Below are positions 34,211-45,870 of a stretch of 64,000 bases of DNA, piece by piece; the stretch's first letter is position 1, and each line of letters begins with the position of its first letter. Origin of the DNA: Trichostrongylus colubriformis (lineage: Eukaryota > Nematoda > Chromadorea > Rhabditida > Trichostrongylidae). The translations under genes were made by a program, and so were the position numbers. The notes beneath the pieces are model-generated. The model saw only the letters and a program-made list of their open reading frames with translations, ran no database searches and had not been told where the DNA came from. The stretch lies in NCBI GenBank assembly GCA_963978905.1, contig OZ022256.1:41712001-41776000 (forward strand), read 5' to 3'.

Positions 34211-37200
34211 AAATAAAGGTCATTCATACGTGATAGTCGACCGAGAGTGCATTGAAAGTTGGAGAACACAAAGTGATATGCTCGGAAAGAGGAATTTGGT
34301 TATCAGTAGAGCGCAGACAGAGTGATCAGTGAGATATTGGTGGGAAGAAGGAGATGGCAGAGAAGTGATAGGAGAAAAAGTGTATGGTGGAAATGGAAAG
34401 GTTGTATTGAGGCAGACAACCGTGTATGAACTCGTTGGAGGACGACAGATTTAGGAGTGACGTGCAAGACGTAAAGTTCCCAGATTGCGCTAGGAAGGGT
34501 AAGCTGGAAGGCACAACTGCGTGAGAATATGCTGCATAATCCATGCCACTTTGAGTGACTTGCACTATTGCGCTCATCACACAGTTGATATGTGAAAAAT
34601 GGGCCTGATTTCTCTTGTGTTGTAATGAAAAACGGTGCAGAATGAATTTAAAATGTACAGATGGCTGAAAACCACCGACCACGGTATGCAATCTGACTAA
34701 TTCCTCCATAGCGTGGTAATTGTATTGAAATTTCCTCGTCTCGTTATTACTAGTTGAATGTTGTCAGTGTATTCCAATTATAAAATAAGTTTGTAGGCTC
34801 CGCATCTGATCTTATTTTCATTCGCTTTTTTCAGTTGATTCCCGTGATTGTTACTACTCACGAATCCATTTCTTATATAACCTGTAACCTCTGGTTAGGG
34901 TGAAAAGTAGCGATGTGTAGAGTTTTTGAGCGAATGTCCGTCTTTCTGCTCTCTCAAAAAAAAAAAAAAGAAATCGGAGGCACCTCCCTAAAAAAGGTTG
35001 TCAATCAATCGACAATTGTAGCTTTTCTACATAGCACTACCGACTGACTATCTTTTCGATAGACCACCTCATGGGCTCGAAAATCAGTGAAAAAGAAGTG
35101 GTCACAAAAACCTTCCGAGTGAGTATCTCCCACCACATGCCTGATCATGATGCTGCACAGTTCACTGATGGATGTCTTCCGGAACCATTCCCCTAGAACT
35201 TTGGTGTATGATTTGTTAGGCCGCAAGTGCTCAATAGAGACCGGTTCTGAGGCAAGCTCACTGAGAAACTCGTGCATATTGCAATGTTCAGACTATGGGA
35301 AAGATAACAAGTATAAATTTGGTTTGTGAAGTACATAGACGTAAAATTAGTGTAGTGCAAATGACCCCCTCCCTCTTGTATGTCCGGGAATCAAACCTCG
35401 AGCCACCCCTCATAAGGCTGATCAGCCTCCCGTCCTTCCGTCATCTAGTCACCTCGACTGTAAGGCCTGACATCGGCAGCACTTGCGCTCATGTGAGCGA
35501 TTATGTGGGCATGGTCGCTTCAACTACTACAAGTCTGAAAAAGTAGAATGCGTGACGCATCTTCAGCAGAGATTGGATAACTGCGATTGCTTCAGTCTTT
35601 TTTCGGAGTGTTAAGTAAAATACATGAACCCTCGATTGCTATGTTCTCCTAAAACTAACGATCTCATCCAATTCTAGATCGATCTCGTCCAATTCTAGAT
35701 AGATCATGTCGATCTAGAACGTTCATCTTCGGAAGCTTATATGTACTTTGCTCGAAGGCAATGGTTTGTAAGCAAACAGCAACCACTAAATTCAGCACGT
35801 CTGTCTTATTCCACGCTAACAGCAAGCAATTAATATCCAAGTAAATCGGGCAGCCAGAAACCGTGGTTTTCTATGGTCTTGAATAGTGGCTTAACTTCCG
35901 CACTGATTGAGGAGTTCCCTAGCGCTTTGTTCAAAGAAGAAAGAGCAAATTTTTTCTACAGAAGAATCCAAAAAATCACGAGGAAATGGCCAGTATGAAT
36001 AGCCAGCCCGACCTCATGAATATTGGCTCACTACTTGAGAAAGTTGCAAAAATACCACATTTAACTGTAGGATTTCTGAAATAACGAAGTACCAGCATCC
36101 AACAGAAAACTTTGAGGTCGACGGGGCTAGCTGTCCATCTGAAAATTTTGAATGTGAGAGATGTGGTACGATTCGTGAACATAGATATATCGCTACTGTC
36201 TTTCGAGGATAAAGGAACAGAGAGTCTGAACATCCGGAACTTTTCATGCAGAACAGCAAAGCATGTCAAAGTGTAACGCTTCCGAAGAGCTACGCAAGCT
36301 CATATTTACACCGTGGACTCATCATATGGCTCGGAAAGTCTCAATGTCAAGTGACGTCTTCTACCATTTAGTTAAGGAATTCACTTTTGAGCGTAGAGCA
36401 AGCATGCGGAATTCTTAAGAGAAAGTGAAAAAGGTGGCGGAAGCCTGAAAACATTTTTGGCGCTCCACCGATGTCAGGCATAGCTAATCGTTTTGTAACT
36501 AATTAAATGAATCGCTATGTGAACTGAGCAAGGCCATATTAATCTTTATGAAAGTACGGGATTTATAATTTATAACGGAGGAGGACTGTACCGATAAGGG
36601 GTACGGAGGTGTAGTTAGCTTTTCCCTCCCTGCACTCTGAGCGTGATTATTCGAAAAGTTAAGCACTTTGAAGAACTGCTTTCTTCATTTTGTAGCGATA
36701 CCAGTATGAAATTCTTAGTTTTTAACTTATTTTGCTTAATTTTACTTATTTTTTACTCTTTTTACTTACTTTTACTCATTTTTGCTTCTTTTACTTACTT
36801 ATTTGACTTGCTTTTTGCTTGTTTTTCCACTAAACAGTTTCGTGAAAAGAAGGAGTGAAAGGAAGGACTATGTGGTTTTACACACCGTGGTGGCAAATTT
36901 TTGAAAGTTTTTTGATTTTCTAACTTCTTTTCTTTACAGTGTACATCAGGGTTATGTACAGATGAAGAAACAGACATCTCTGGAGCTGGACTTGATATGA
37001 GTGGTAGCAAATGTATAATAGACATTTTCGAATCGTCAGGGCATTACAAACCGGATAATAAACCGTTTGCAAGACCTTTCAGAAAAAAAATAACTTCTGT
37101 CTTTTTCATCTATGGTGAGAGCATCCTTTCCGAGCGTAATATCACATCTCAAGGTACCACGATGGCTGGGAAGAAAATGAGATGTGTGAATGCATATTAT

Positions 37201-37618
37201 TTCTGAACGAACTTTGCAGTCCAGACGAGATAATCAACCTTGAAATTTCCATTGAAACAGTACGTCTTATGTAGTTACAATCATTCTTCCGGAGGGCAAC
37301 GCACCAATTTTACGAGTTGCTTCTACTACAGGGAAATGCTCGTGGTGGACTTACATAGCTCTTCTCCCGTTTGCACCCCACCGGCTACTAATGCAGAGAG
37401 GGCGAGGGAAGAAATGAAAACGAGGGTTTTGGGCTCATATTTCTCGGTTTTTTGGCTGTTTTATTCCGTTCTTCTCTACAGTTACACTACTAATTAGTAG
37501 GTTTCAAATTCTACAATTATCCCACAACTCGACAGAATAAATAAATGTAAATATAATTAATATAGGAATAATATTAATGATGGTAATAATAATGAAACGA
37601 ATAAATAATATACTAAGT
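34211..37618. other. Intergenic, nothing recognised; TTTTACTTA-rich tract 36715-36830
   Basis: Unrecognised frames up to 127 codons (34326-34709, minus). A pyrimidine-rich tract of repeating TTTTACTYA units lies at 36715-36830. A short direct repeat of CCAATTCTAGATMGATC is at 35665-35705. Confidence 0.4.
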
Positions 37619-39056
37619 GTTGCGGATCGCCGCGACGATGGCCTCGGGGGCACCGCGCTCCCCGGCCCGTCCGCGCTGCGGCGCCGCTTGTCGCGTCATG
37701 CGGCACGCGGTGGCTCCGCCCTCTGTGGTCGAGGCCGGTATATAAGGGCCGGCTGCCAACTGCCAGTCGGTTTTCACCGGGCAACGCCATGATGCTGCCA
37801 GAGGACTGGGGTTGCGGTGCACCCTTGGCTCTCGGGTAGTGGAGCGCGGGAGACGGGCGTTTGGCTCGTCCGGGCTGGCACGCGACGATTTGCGCGGCAA
37901 AGTGCGCGACACCGCGTCTCTCCGCGGCGTCTTTGACTGGAGCGTGAATTCTCAGTCGTCTTATTGAGATCAAGATACCAACGGGGTTTTGACGAGAAAG
38001 GGCTTTTCCTTCCTCTCATCAGTGTTTGTAAGTTGAGCCCCCGAGTGTGATGTTCGTATTCGTAACGTTCTTATATTCTCACTTGGATTATTCTCATCAG
38101 AAACTGGAATTGAAAAGTTTGATGACAATGTGATAAAATTTGCTTTTTTCCTTTTGGTGTTGGTCAAAAAGTGCACCTACGGTAGAGCCGTGCTAAACTG
38201 TTCACAAACATGTAATGTTGCTTGATTACTTCATTCCCTACCTCTCTCAATTCTAAGTAACTTTGTCGATCATTATGTCCATATGATGCAATCTACTAAA
38301 TTTCTTTTCCGTTGCTGAAGTGATGAACACTTCGCATGTACTCAAATATACTTGTAATGTCATCAAAAAATAGGAAAGAAGCGGATTTCACCACATTGTC
38401 ACCGAACTTTTCAAAACGATGCTCCCAAAAAGAAGAATAAGTGATTTGCTGGTAATATGAGGGTATTAATCAAATAGAAGTGTTACACAAGAAAAGCTCA
38501 TCCTATAAATACTACTGAAAAGAAGGATAAGCTAGTTTCCAAAAAATTTCTGACCACTTTAGCCTTTACCCGTTATAACATGTTTGCGCCCCAACCAACG
38601 ACGCCGAGGTCGGCCGCGTCGCCGCGCAAATTGCCGCGTGCCAGCCCGGACGAGCCAAAGGCCACACACCCGTGGAGCGCTGGCACATGAGTTGGCCGGT
38701 GTCTTCCCCTGCTCCCAACTGGGAGCAGCCGTGGTTGTATCCCCATACCAGACACCGTCGGCCTTATGGCTACGTGATAACAGCCGGATGGGGGTCTAAT
38801 ACGTTAGCCGGCTGCCGGGAGTCGCCCTAGTGGAGGCGACCTTGGGAAGCCAGGCATGATATGTTGTACTGTTGTATTACGTGATAAATGTGTGCTATAT
38901 TTCTCGTTGTATAATTTATATGTAGTTCATGTGTTACATTTATATCCATGTTTTGTCTTGTCATGTTTAGTACTGGGGGCAGGTTGCCAGTGAAGTGAGG
39001 TTCAGGGTTCGACAGCCCTCAATCGCGTAAGGGGTGGTGTAGGGAATAGGTCGGTA
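37619..39056 (+). repeat. GC-rich TATA-bearing repeat, copy Y, split by an insertion
   Basis: It matches copy X in reverse orientation in two blocks, 37619-37847 and 38672-39056. The promoter-like text GGTATATAAGGGCCGG is at about 37737-37752 on the plus strand. The 824 bases between the blocks are a later insertion. The AT-rich tail (38850-38970) and the final block ending GGTCGGTAAT are shared with X. Confidence 0.85.
37848..38671. mobile_element. Mutator-like MITE, 824 bp, with 9-bp target duplication
   Basis: GTGGAGCGC is present on both sides (37839-37847 and 38672-38680), and copy X has it once (reverse complement at 23854-23862). The element ends start GGGAGACGGGCGTTTGGCTC and, on the other strand, GGGTGTGTGGCCTTTGGCTC. 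The long GC-rich inverted repeats extend about 80 bases. A 9-bp duplication, long termini and GGG ends fit Mutator-like elements. The interior has no transposase. Confidence 0.85.
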
Positions 39057-39588
39057 ATTGTGTGCGCTAGGACGATGCAACACGCGATGTCAAAAGGATG
39101 CCTTTGATCCGCGACACTAAGTAAATAAGTAATCAACGGTGTCTTTGAGATGCGCTTTATGTCCTGAACGTCATCCGCTATAAGGTTGGCTTACACTGGT
39201 GGAAGGACGATAATGAAAATATCAGTTTCCAGGATGGACATAGAGATCAAAGTTTCAACCCAACAGCAGTGTACCAGGATGCGCCACGTAACTGTGATTC
39301 AATGCCATTCATATGGAATTGACTTATCGAAAGCAATGCATGGCTGTGGGTCTCGAACTCGCACAATGACAAACATTTTCCAGAACACTGCATAGTTTCA
39401 TATTCAAAGAGGAGGCTCGAGAGACCATGGGAATCCGCTTGTTTTACACTGATTGAATCAATAGTAATCGGTATCTCTAAGATGTAATTTTATTTTATTA
39501 CTGGGATTCATGGAGACACAGAAAATTATAGGGGCAGAGACATAAATAATGATGGGTGTACTATTGCTTCGTGAAAATTCTATACACA
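39057..39588. other. Intergenic, nothing recognised
   Basis: Short open frames only (up to 69 codons at 39186-39395), with no motif or repeat boundary identified. Confidence 0.4.
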
Positions 39589-40123
39589 TCTTTTGATCGA
39601 CACAATTTCTTGCGTGGTATTGCGAGCCACTTCGATTGATTCACGAATCGATGAGGCGATGCACGAAAGAGATCGCCAAGCGATAATCCCACTAAACCAG
39701 TTAACAATGCTATGATTATCGATGACCTTTCCGGCGAGACATTTTGAGTACAGAATAACAGATAGTGTCGGAAGCACTGAATCGAAAGTGTCGCATTTTC
39801 TCAAGTTTTCCACGACACTTGGCTTGACCCTGCTTCCACAGTGTGATCCACCCTTTCAAATACGGACCAAATAGCAAGCTTGTACTCGATCTCAAAACCC
39901 TTCTGTGATGGATCCAGGCGTTGCCGCTTGCAGGTGGCACCGTAATGTTGCTCGTGCATCCTAGTAGTCATTCAGCTTTCATTGAAATACAATTTTCGTT
40001 AACTCGAAAGACGTGCGAGTGATTGATAATTTCACGATTTGTTATGTGTGACAGCATGTTCCTAATCATTAAAACGATTTGTTAGTGTATACATATAAGT
40101 TGAGACAGATTCGAGAAATATTA

Positions 40124-41037
40124 CGTTGGTGAAAAGGTCCTGGGACACCGATTTCAAAAAAGGTTAAAATTCGAAAAAAGGATCCGTGGGCCGATCGACG
40201 TTACAGATCAATAGCCCCACGATCGTAGATAAAACTGAAGCAATGATCAATTTTGCCGAGGTCTATATAAGCACAATCGATCCAGTTGAAGAGCACTAAT
40301 GGCTTCCATTGACCAGCGACTCTACCCATTCGATTCCGGATCAAGGACTTTCTGGGGAGGGTCGTTGCAGGGGATGAATCCTGGGTCTTCCACGCGAATC
40401 GTAGCAGGAAAACTTAGTGGCTTCCCCAAGGAGAAGTTCCGACTCAATCGAAGGCAGACACCCATAAAAAAGGTGATGCTGTGCTGTTGGTGGGACTCAC
40501 AAGGAATGCTCTACCAAGAATTCTTCGAAAGTGGTACCACAGTAACCGCAAGCATCTACTCTAACCAGCTGCGGAAGTTGAGCGAGGCAGTGCAACAAAA
40601 GCGGCCAGGACGGAACAAGGTTTACTTTCTTCATGACAACGCAGGCCCTCATGTTGCAAGAATGTCTCGGGAGAAGTTGGAGGAGCTTGGATGGGAAGTC
40701 TACCTCACCCTCCAGCACAACATCACCTTGCCCCTTCCGATTATCACCTGTTTAGGACCATCAAACAAAATCTCAGAGATAAGGAATTCAATGAAAGCTC
40801 AACTTGAATCGGAGGTGACCCTCTTCTTCGACTTCCTTCTGGAAGAAAGGTATTCGTGATCTGCCCAAAAAATGGCAAGGTGTTATCGATGCAGGAGGTG
40901 ATTACTTTGTGATTTGAAATGACGTCGAAATCTTATCGATGCAGAAGGTGATTACTTTGTGATTGAAATGACGTCGAAATAAAGTTTTCAAAAATTGAAA
41001 GGAAAGTTCTCAGTGTCCCAGGACTTTCTCACCAACC
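40124..41037 (+). mobile_element. Mariner-like element, 914 bp, 5' part deleted
   Basis: The termini CGTTGGTGAAAAGGTCCTGG and GGTTGGTGAGAAAGTCCTGG (reverse) are flanked by TA (40122-40123 and 41038-41039). The element is shorter than a full mariner because most of the N-terminal coding part is gone. A tandem duplication of about 50 bp containing ATGACGTCGAAAT lies at 40876-40982 near the 3' end. Confidence 0.9.
40299..40859 (+). pseudogene. Mariner transposase C-terminal remnant
   Basis: An open frame of 186 codons carries the catalytic centre KKVMLCCWWDSQGMLYQEFF and the second catalytic Asp in VYFLHDNAGPHVARMS. The first catalytic block GDESWVF is in another frame near 40370 and the last block (APSDYHLF) is shifted near 40730. 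The DNA-binding N-terminus is missing. It is not functional. Confidence 0.88.
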
Positions 41038-41700
41038 TATAGATGGCTGAGAGCATGATTCAGCCCGACTCACTGGCTTTCATGAGGCACATGCCGACAA
41101 TATCGCGTTCTAGATTTGAGTGCGATTTGCCCCATTCAGTAAATTGCATAAGCCACCTTATGTAAACTTTCACATGAGTTTGATACCCTGCTCATTGATT
41201 CTGAAGAATAGAAAAGTTGGTTAGTGCAGACGGTCGATGATGTCAGATTCCTAATTACCGATTCATTCGATTTTTTTATCATGTTTTCACAGGTTTTCGT
41301 GGTTTTTTTACGGTAGGTGCAGTTTATTCCACAGAGCCTTTCCTTGTTGTGCACAATAAATTTCACAATTTTTTTTTGAATAATTCTACTGTTCGTTATA
41401 GATGCAAAAATCCGCACTCGCATCATCTGGCCTTCCTCACATACAAAACGCAAGTGCAGATCATGTCTATTGAGTTTATTCATTTTCTGAGTCCTAAAAA
41501 TTTTGAGTAACTAAATGATTGAGGGATCAAATAACGGGGCTTTGTAGCTTTAACAGATACATATATTCATTGCAGAAAAACAAAAATTCTATGAAAAACG
41601 AGAGTAAAAACAGAGGGCCTACAAGTGGAGCGGCTCCGCATGTCTTTGCAACATCATCGCCTCGATGTGCTTAGAAATAAATTCAGATTTCTGCTTATTT

Positions 41701-41810
41701 TCCACATTATTTTTTCATGATTTACATTTACATTTACATTTTACACATTTTTTACATATACATTTTACACATTTACATTTTTTACATGATATACATTTTC
41801 TGTCCAATAC
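41701..41810. repeat. Low-complexity TTTACATT tract
   Basis: Irregular repeats of TTTACATT and ATTTTACAC, giving spurious Ile/Tyr/His-rich frames. Confidence 0.75.
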
Positions 41811-42252
41811 TTTACTGGATATTCTGTCACAGGCTCCTCGTCTATTCTTTTTTGTTTTTCTTTTACCAAATTTTCATGACACACCTTATTGTTTCTCCTA
41901 CGCATCTCACTGATGCCCCTCAAGGTCGACTGAAAACGATGGTTTGCATTAGGGCGAAACAAACCAAACTACAATTTTCCGACTATTCATTTAATCAACA
42001 AAATAAAAATTGCTATTGGACTTCCACAACCACTGAAGGATAGTACGGAATGGAAAAAACTTAACCGTGAGATAGAATCTCACTCTCGAATGAAATTAGG
42101 ACAGTGTATAATTCGGTGATTCCATGCTGCTTAACATGTGCAGGTTCACCTGCATTGATCGGTCCGAATCATGAATCACTATTTGGAAAGGACGATAAGC
42201 CTGTTTGATAAGACCTCCTTAATGGCCATCCAGTGCGGCCCCTATAGTTTGG

Positions 42253-42960
42253 ATGTTTCTTATCCTTTCTTCTGTGCTGGTGGTTCTGCGGCTCACTGAA
42301 GGACTCGTGCTGTTCCGAGAGAGTGAACCATGTAATTCATTGACATGTAAGTCATTTGTAGATTCCATTCGCAATACTCTTACAGTTTCATATGCAGTTT
42401 TCTTCAAAGAAAGAAAATATAAGCGCTATACTTCGAGGAGAGCAGTAATCTCCTCGAAAAGGCGTGAACATGAACTAGCAGTTTCAAGGGGTGTTTTTAA
42501 AAAAAAAGAAAACCATTCATAATAAAGTAAGTAGAACTGAGTCGCAGCGTATCAGCGCGTCAAAATTTACGACGTAAATGGCTTCCGAAGTGCAAAAGAG
42601 TGCCCAGGCCTGACCAACAAGGGGTAATCACAACTCTCAAATAGTGTTAATTTCCCATCATTCATATCTAGTTTCCATCGTGTTTCTGATCGCCCTGTAT
42701 TTTGTGAAATTTTATTAAAAAAAATCAGGTTGAGAAAATAATGTATGTTTCTGCCTCTTACATTCGAGCAACGATTAATTCCCTTCAGTCAATGTCGTTC
42801 TTCAGGTCCTTCGAACATATTCTATTACTTCGAATGCTGCTCTGGTGAGTGCTGCTTTCGGCTGCAACTCATTCCTTCACTAATCGTGGCACTAATCGCC
42901 ATTTTCCTCACCTTCATTTGTTGTGTAGCATGCTGCTGCCACTGTTGTTTCAGAGACTAA
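42253..42960 (+). CDS. 82-residue cysteine-rich membrane protein, two exons
   Basis: Predicted small single-pass membrane protein of unknown function. Exon 1 is 42253-42346 and exon 2 is 42806-42960; the intron has a GTAAGT donor and TTCTTCAG acceptor and splits a codon in phase 1, creating a Cys at the junction. Exon 1 begins with a signal peptide (MFLILSSVLVVLRLTEG) followed by a short exported segment with EPCNSLT. Exon 2 opens with the cysteine cluster YYFECCSGECCF, continues into a transmembrane helix (LIVALIAIFLTFI) and ends with a CCVACCCHCC-type tail, a likely palmitoylation or metal-binding region. The total is 249 coding bases including the stop. An ATTAAA at 43071-43076 may be the poly(A) signal. 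The layout is like small Shisa/VOPP1-type proteins, but I cannot assign a family. A longer reading of exon 2 starting at 42745 ignores the acceptor and gives no signal peptide. Confidence 0.72.
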
Positions 42961-43327
42961 TTTTCGCAACTGTTCGATGTCCTTCACCAGGTTCTCTTCA
43001 AGCAGTATATTATGTAAATTCATATTTACTTTTTTGTTGCAAATCTATTTCAATTTCTTCTTGATCTACAATTAAAGGCTCTGAAGAAAGGAGAGCTGTA
43101 GCTTGATCGCACATCCAGTGATAATATCTAGAGGCACGTAGTAGAGCGAAAATGAGGCGGCGAAAAATGGAATGGCCTTATAGAAAACTCGTGACGTGAA
43201 CCCCCATTCAACATTTGCCATCTGTAACCCTGCTTTCCTTTTTTCGTCATATGGCTAAGAATCGATGTCAGTTACGTAAACCTCAATTGCGTCTCTGTTA
43301 GAAACAGCTCGCCCACAAGTGGAATTA
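42961..43327. other. 3' flank of the small membrane-protein gene
   Basis: AT-rich sequence with a candidate poly(A) signal at 43071 and no further coding signal. Confidence 0.4.
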
Positions 43328-44252
43328 CAGGGTGGCTCCTAATTATTTGCGCGTAGTTTATTAGTAATAACTCCAACAAAAAATAACGGTTATACAATCC
43401 GATACAACTTCTATGTAGAGCAATGCCTAGTAATCATTTACTCGAGAAGATGTTCGAAATGAGCTCCTTTTGCAGCAATATAGGCCTTCAGTCTCTACTC
43501 CACCGACTTCACTGTGGGCCGCAGGTAGGTGACGTCGATATCGTCCCACGCCTTCTGAAGTGAAGCTTTGAGAGCGTTCAAACTTTGGTGCCTTTTCGAG
43601 GAGACCTTCTGCTGCAAGTAGCCTCACACAGCGAAATCCATCGGATTCAGATCAGGCGAGTTAGGTGGCCAGAATTCCTCCGTCCAGTAGCCAGGAAAGT
43701 GACTCTCGCAGAATGCCAGTGTGGATCTTGCAGAATGAGCAAGTCCCCAGTCCTGTTGGAGCACGCATTGACCACTAACAAAATTTCCAGCAACTCAGGG
43801 GAGCCTTTGAGTGCTATCTTCCCAGGAACAAGATTTTCTTAGGTTGTAGGGAGCGTTTTGGCTGGTTTTCGCAACTTCAAATTCGGGAGATCATAACATG
43901 GCTCAGACTGCATCTTTTCTCGCACAGTAAACACCGTATAATTTGCTAGACTTCTGGCAATATCATGGATATTTGCATATCTCATTTTGATGAAGGACTG
44001 ATGATTCATATAGCGGAAGGCGTGAGGCGATATCGACGTCACCTTCCTGCGGCCCACATCGATGGAGTGGGGAACAGACTGAAGGCCTGTATTGCTGCAA
44101 AAGGAGCTCATTTCAGACATTTTCTTGAGTGAATAATTACTAGGCACTGTTCTACATAGAAGTTGTATCAGATTGTATAAGCGTTGTTTTGTGTTGAAAT
44201 TATTAGTAATGAACTAGGCTATACTATGCGCAAATAATTAGGAGCCACCCTG
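43328..44252 (-). mobile_element. Tc1-like element with extended inverted ends, 925 bp
   Basis: Termini CAGGGTGGCTCCTAATTATT at both ends are flanked by TA (43326-43327 and 44253-44254). The inverted similarity extends inward for about 220 bp and includes transposase C-terminal coding sequence at both ends (43430-43550 and 44030-44150). The 5' end of the original element was thus replaced by an inverted copy of its 3' end. Confidence 0.88.
43427..44020 (-). pseudogene. Tc1-like transposase remnant
   Basis: Near 44000-43860 the minus strand encodes a helix-turn-helix piece (SFIKMRYANIHDIARSLANY and VREKMQSE). Near 43800-43627 it encodes catalytic remains of the DDE_3 type in several frames, with text for a PNSPDLNP-like motif around 43660-43690. 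Frame breaks and deletions prevent function. Confidence 0.75.
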
Positions 44253-45237
44253 TAGTTTGTACAGGAAAAGTCTGCTTCACACAGTAGACCTTTCAATTTC
44301 AAGAGCGCCTTTACCGCAAATCGTGAAAAATTGAGCCGCATTATATGCCTCTAGCATACTAGCACTTCATCTTTTTGAACAATCAAATTCGTTCTTGGTG
44401 CTTTAACGATCACTTGTGTGAAATGTTTTTAAGACTATTTCGTTTTAACTTATTCGAAATTCCGGTCATGGTACGGTTCTAATGCCTCTGATCATCTCTT
44501 ACAACCTAACGATTTGCCTTAATTGTTTTTCTCTCATTTTTCGGGTTTTCTTATCTCTACCGTAATCATTACAATGCTTCGGTTTTGTGATCTTTTGAAG
44601 TTAGATTTTGTGTATCAGTCAAACCAGCTTCCTAAAAAGTGCTGCCGTTTGACGTGGAGGGGAGAAATCAACGACAGCTGTGCTTGATCCATCGCTCGTT
44701 AAACCGTACTAAAAAGCTAACAACCAAAGGAGTCTTTGAAAATTTTCATGTGCGTATGAAATGGTGGGAATGTTGTACCATCGCAAAACGAAAAAATACA
44801 GACGGCAAAGTTAAACATGATTTCAGTAGGGGTTGTTATGATCACCGTGGGCAGGCTATCACGAATGAATGATTGTAAGGTAACGATTGTAAAGCATTGT
44901 GAAGCACCGACTAAACGAAAACAAATGTTCATCGTCATATATTTTTTTTTTGTCGTAAGAGAAGTTTTGGCCACTTTTCACAGATTTAACCACGGAGGAT
45001 CACGACTCGGCTCAAATTGCATATTTTCTCGCTCCATAACGTTTGCTTACTTATAGCAACTTGATGCATACATATTGGCGTATACCATTTTGATGAAAGG
45101 CTAATTATTTACATCGCGCGATCATAAAAAGGGGACCTCAAGGAATAATATTACCTGACCACTCTGCCATTGAAGGAGCTGTCCAGACGTTTAAAAAAGT
45201 GGTATCTATATAGTGCTATATTTGGCGAGTACCAGTC
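44253..45237. other. Intergenic, nothing recognised
   Basis: Open frames up to 85 codons only, with no domain or splice pattern identified. Confidence 0.4.
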
Positions 45238-45390
45238 GGGTTGGCCGGCTGACGCCGGTCAACCCTCCCGGACTCGGATTGGCCGGCTAACGTCGGCCAA
45301 TCCTCGTAGGGCCGCCTCCGGCGGCCCCCTAGGTCGGCTTCGCCGCTTTTGTAGCGCAGGACTTTCGTCGCATGCGCGCTCCGCGCGCAT
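45238..45390. repeat. Cluster of five GC-rich hairpins
   Basis: Successive stem-loops lie at 45238-45265 (12-bp stem with one G-T pair), 45276-45303 (same size and design), 45309-45327 (GGGCCGCC with loop TCC), about 45333-45345 (CGGC with loop TTC) and 45372-45390 (ATGCGCGC with loop TCC). They sit in an AT-rich background. The function and origin are unknown. Confidence 0.8.
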
Positions 45391-45870
45391 TGCAGCAGGC
45401 ATAGGCCCTGATGTGGTAAAATGCTGTTTGCAAATATTAATTAGACCTCCGACTATTATCGGCTTTGGTTTAAACTAAGACATACCATACGCGCCTATAA
45501 CCCCTGCCCACTAATGACAGATCCCCCCCCCCCCCACTAAAAGCAGATCCTCTCTTAAAATAGGCAGGATTCGATCCGAACACAAAAAGAGAATTGAACC
45601 ATTCAGTAGCACAAAAGTAGGGAAGATGGAGCGGAACAGTCAAAAAATCCGAGAAATAAGACCCCTTCCCACCGTTGATCCAAGTATGTAAGGCACAATC
45701 CAAGAGGGGCAAGCCGCATTAAAAGGAGCGGTAGTAGTTGGAGGTGTTTCTTCGTGAGCTCGAAGGGCTCCGTAGTAGTTGACTTTTGGAAATAAAAAGC
45801 TCCGAGAGGACATCCATCTATCAGTTCTAGAAGAAATATTGGTCTCAACTGAATGCCGAGAGATACACCT
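45391..45870. other. Intergenic; poly-C tract near 45522
   Basis: A homopolymer C run near 45522-45535 and unrecognised short frames. Confidence 0.4.

Larger units (their letters stand above)
39589..41700 (+). repeat. Segmental duplication, copy D (partner 1489-2535)
   Basis: Direct repeat of copy C, interrupted by the mariner at 40124-41037. It serves as empty site for the palindromic MITE in copy C. Confidence 0.8.
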
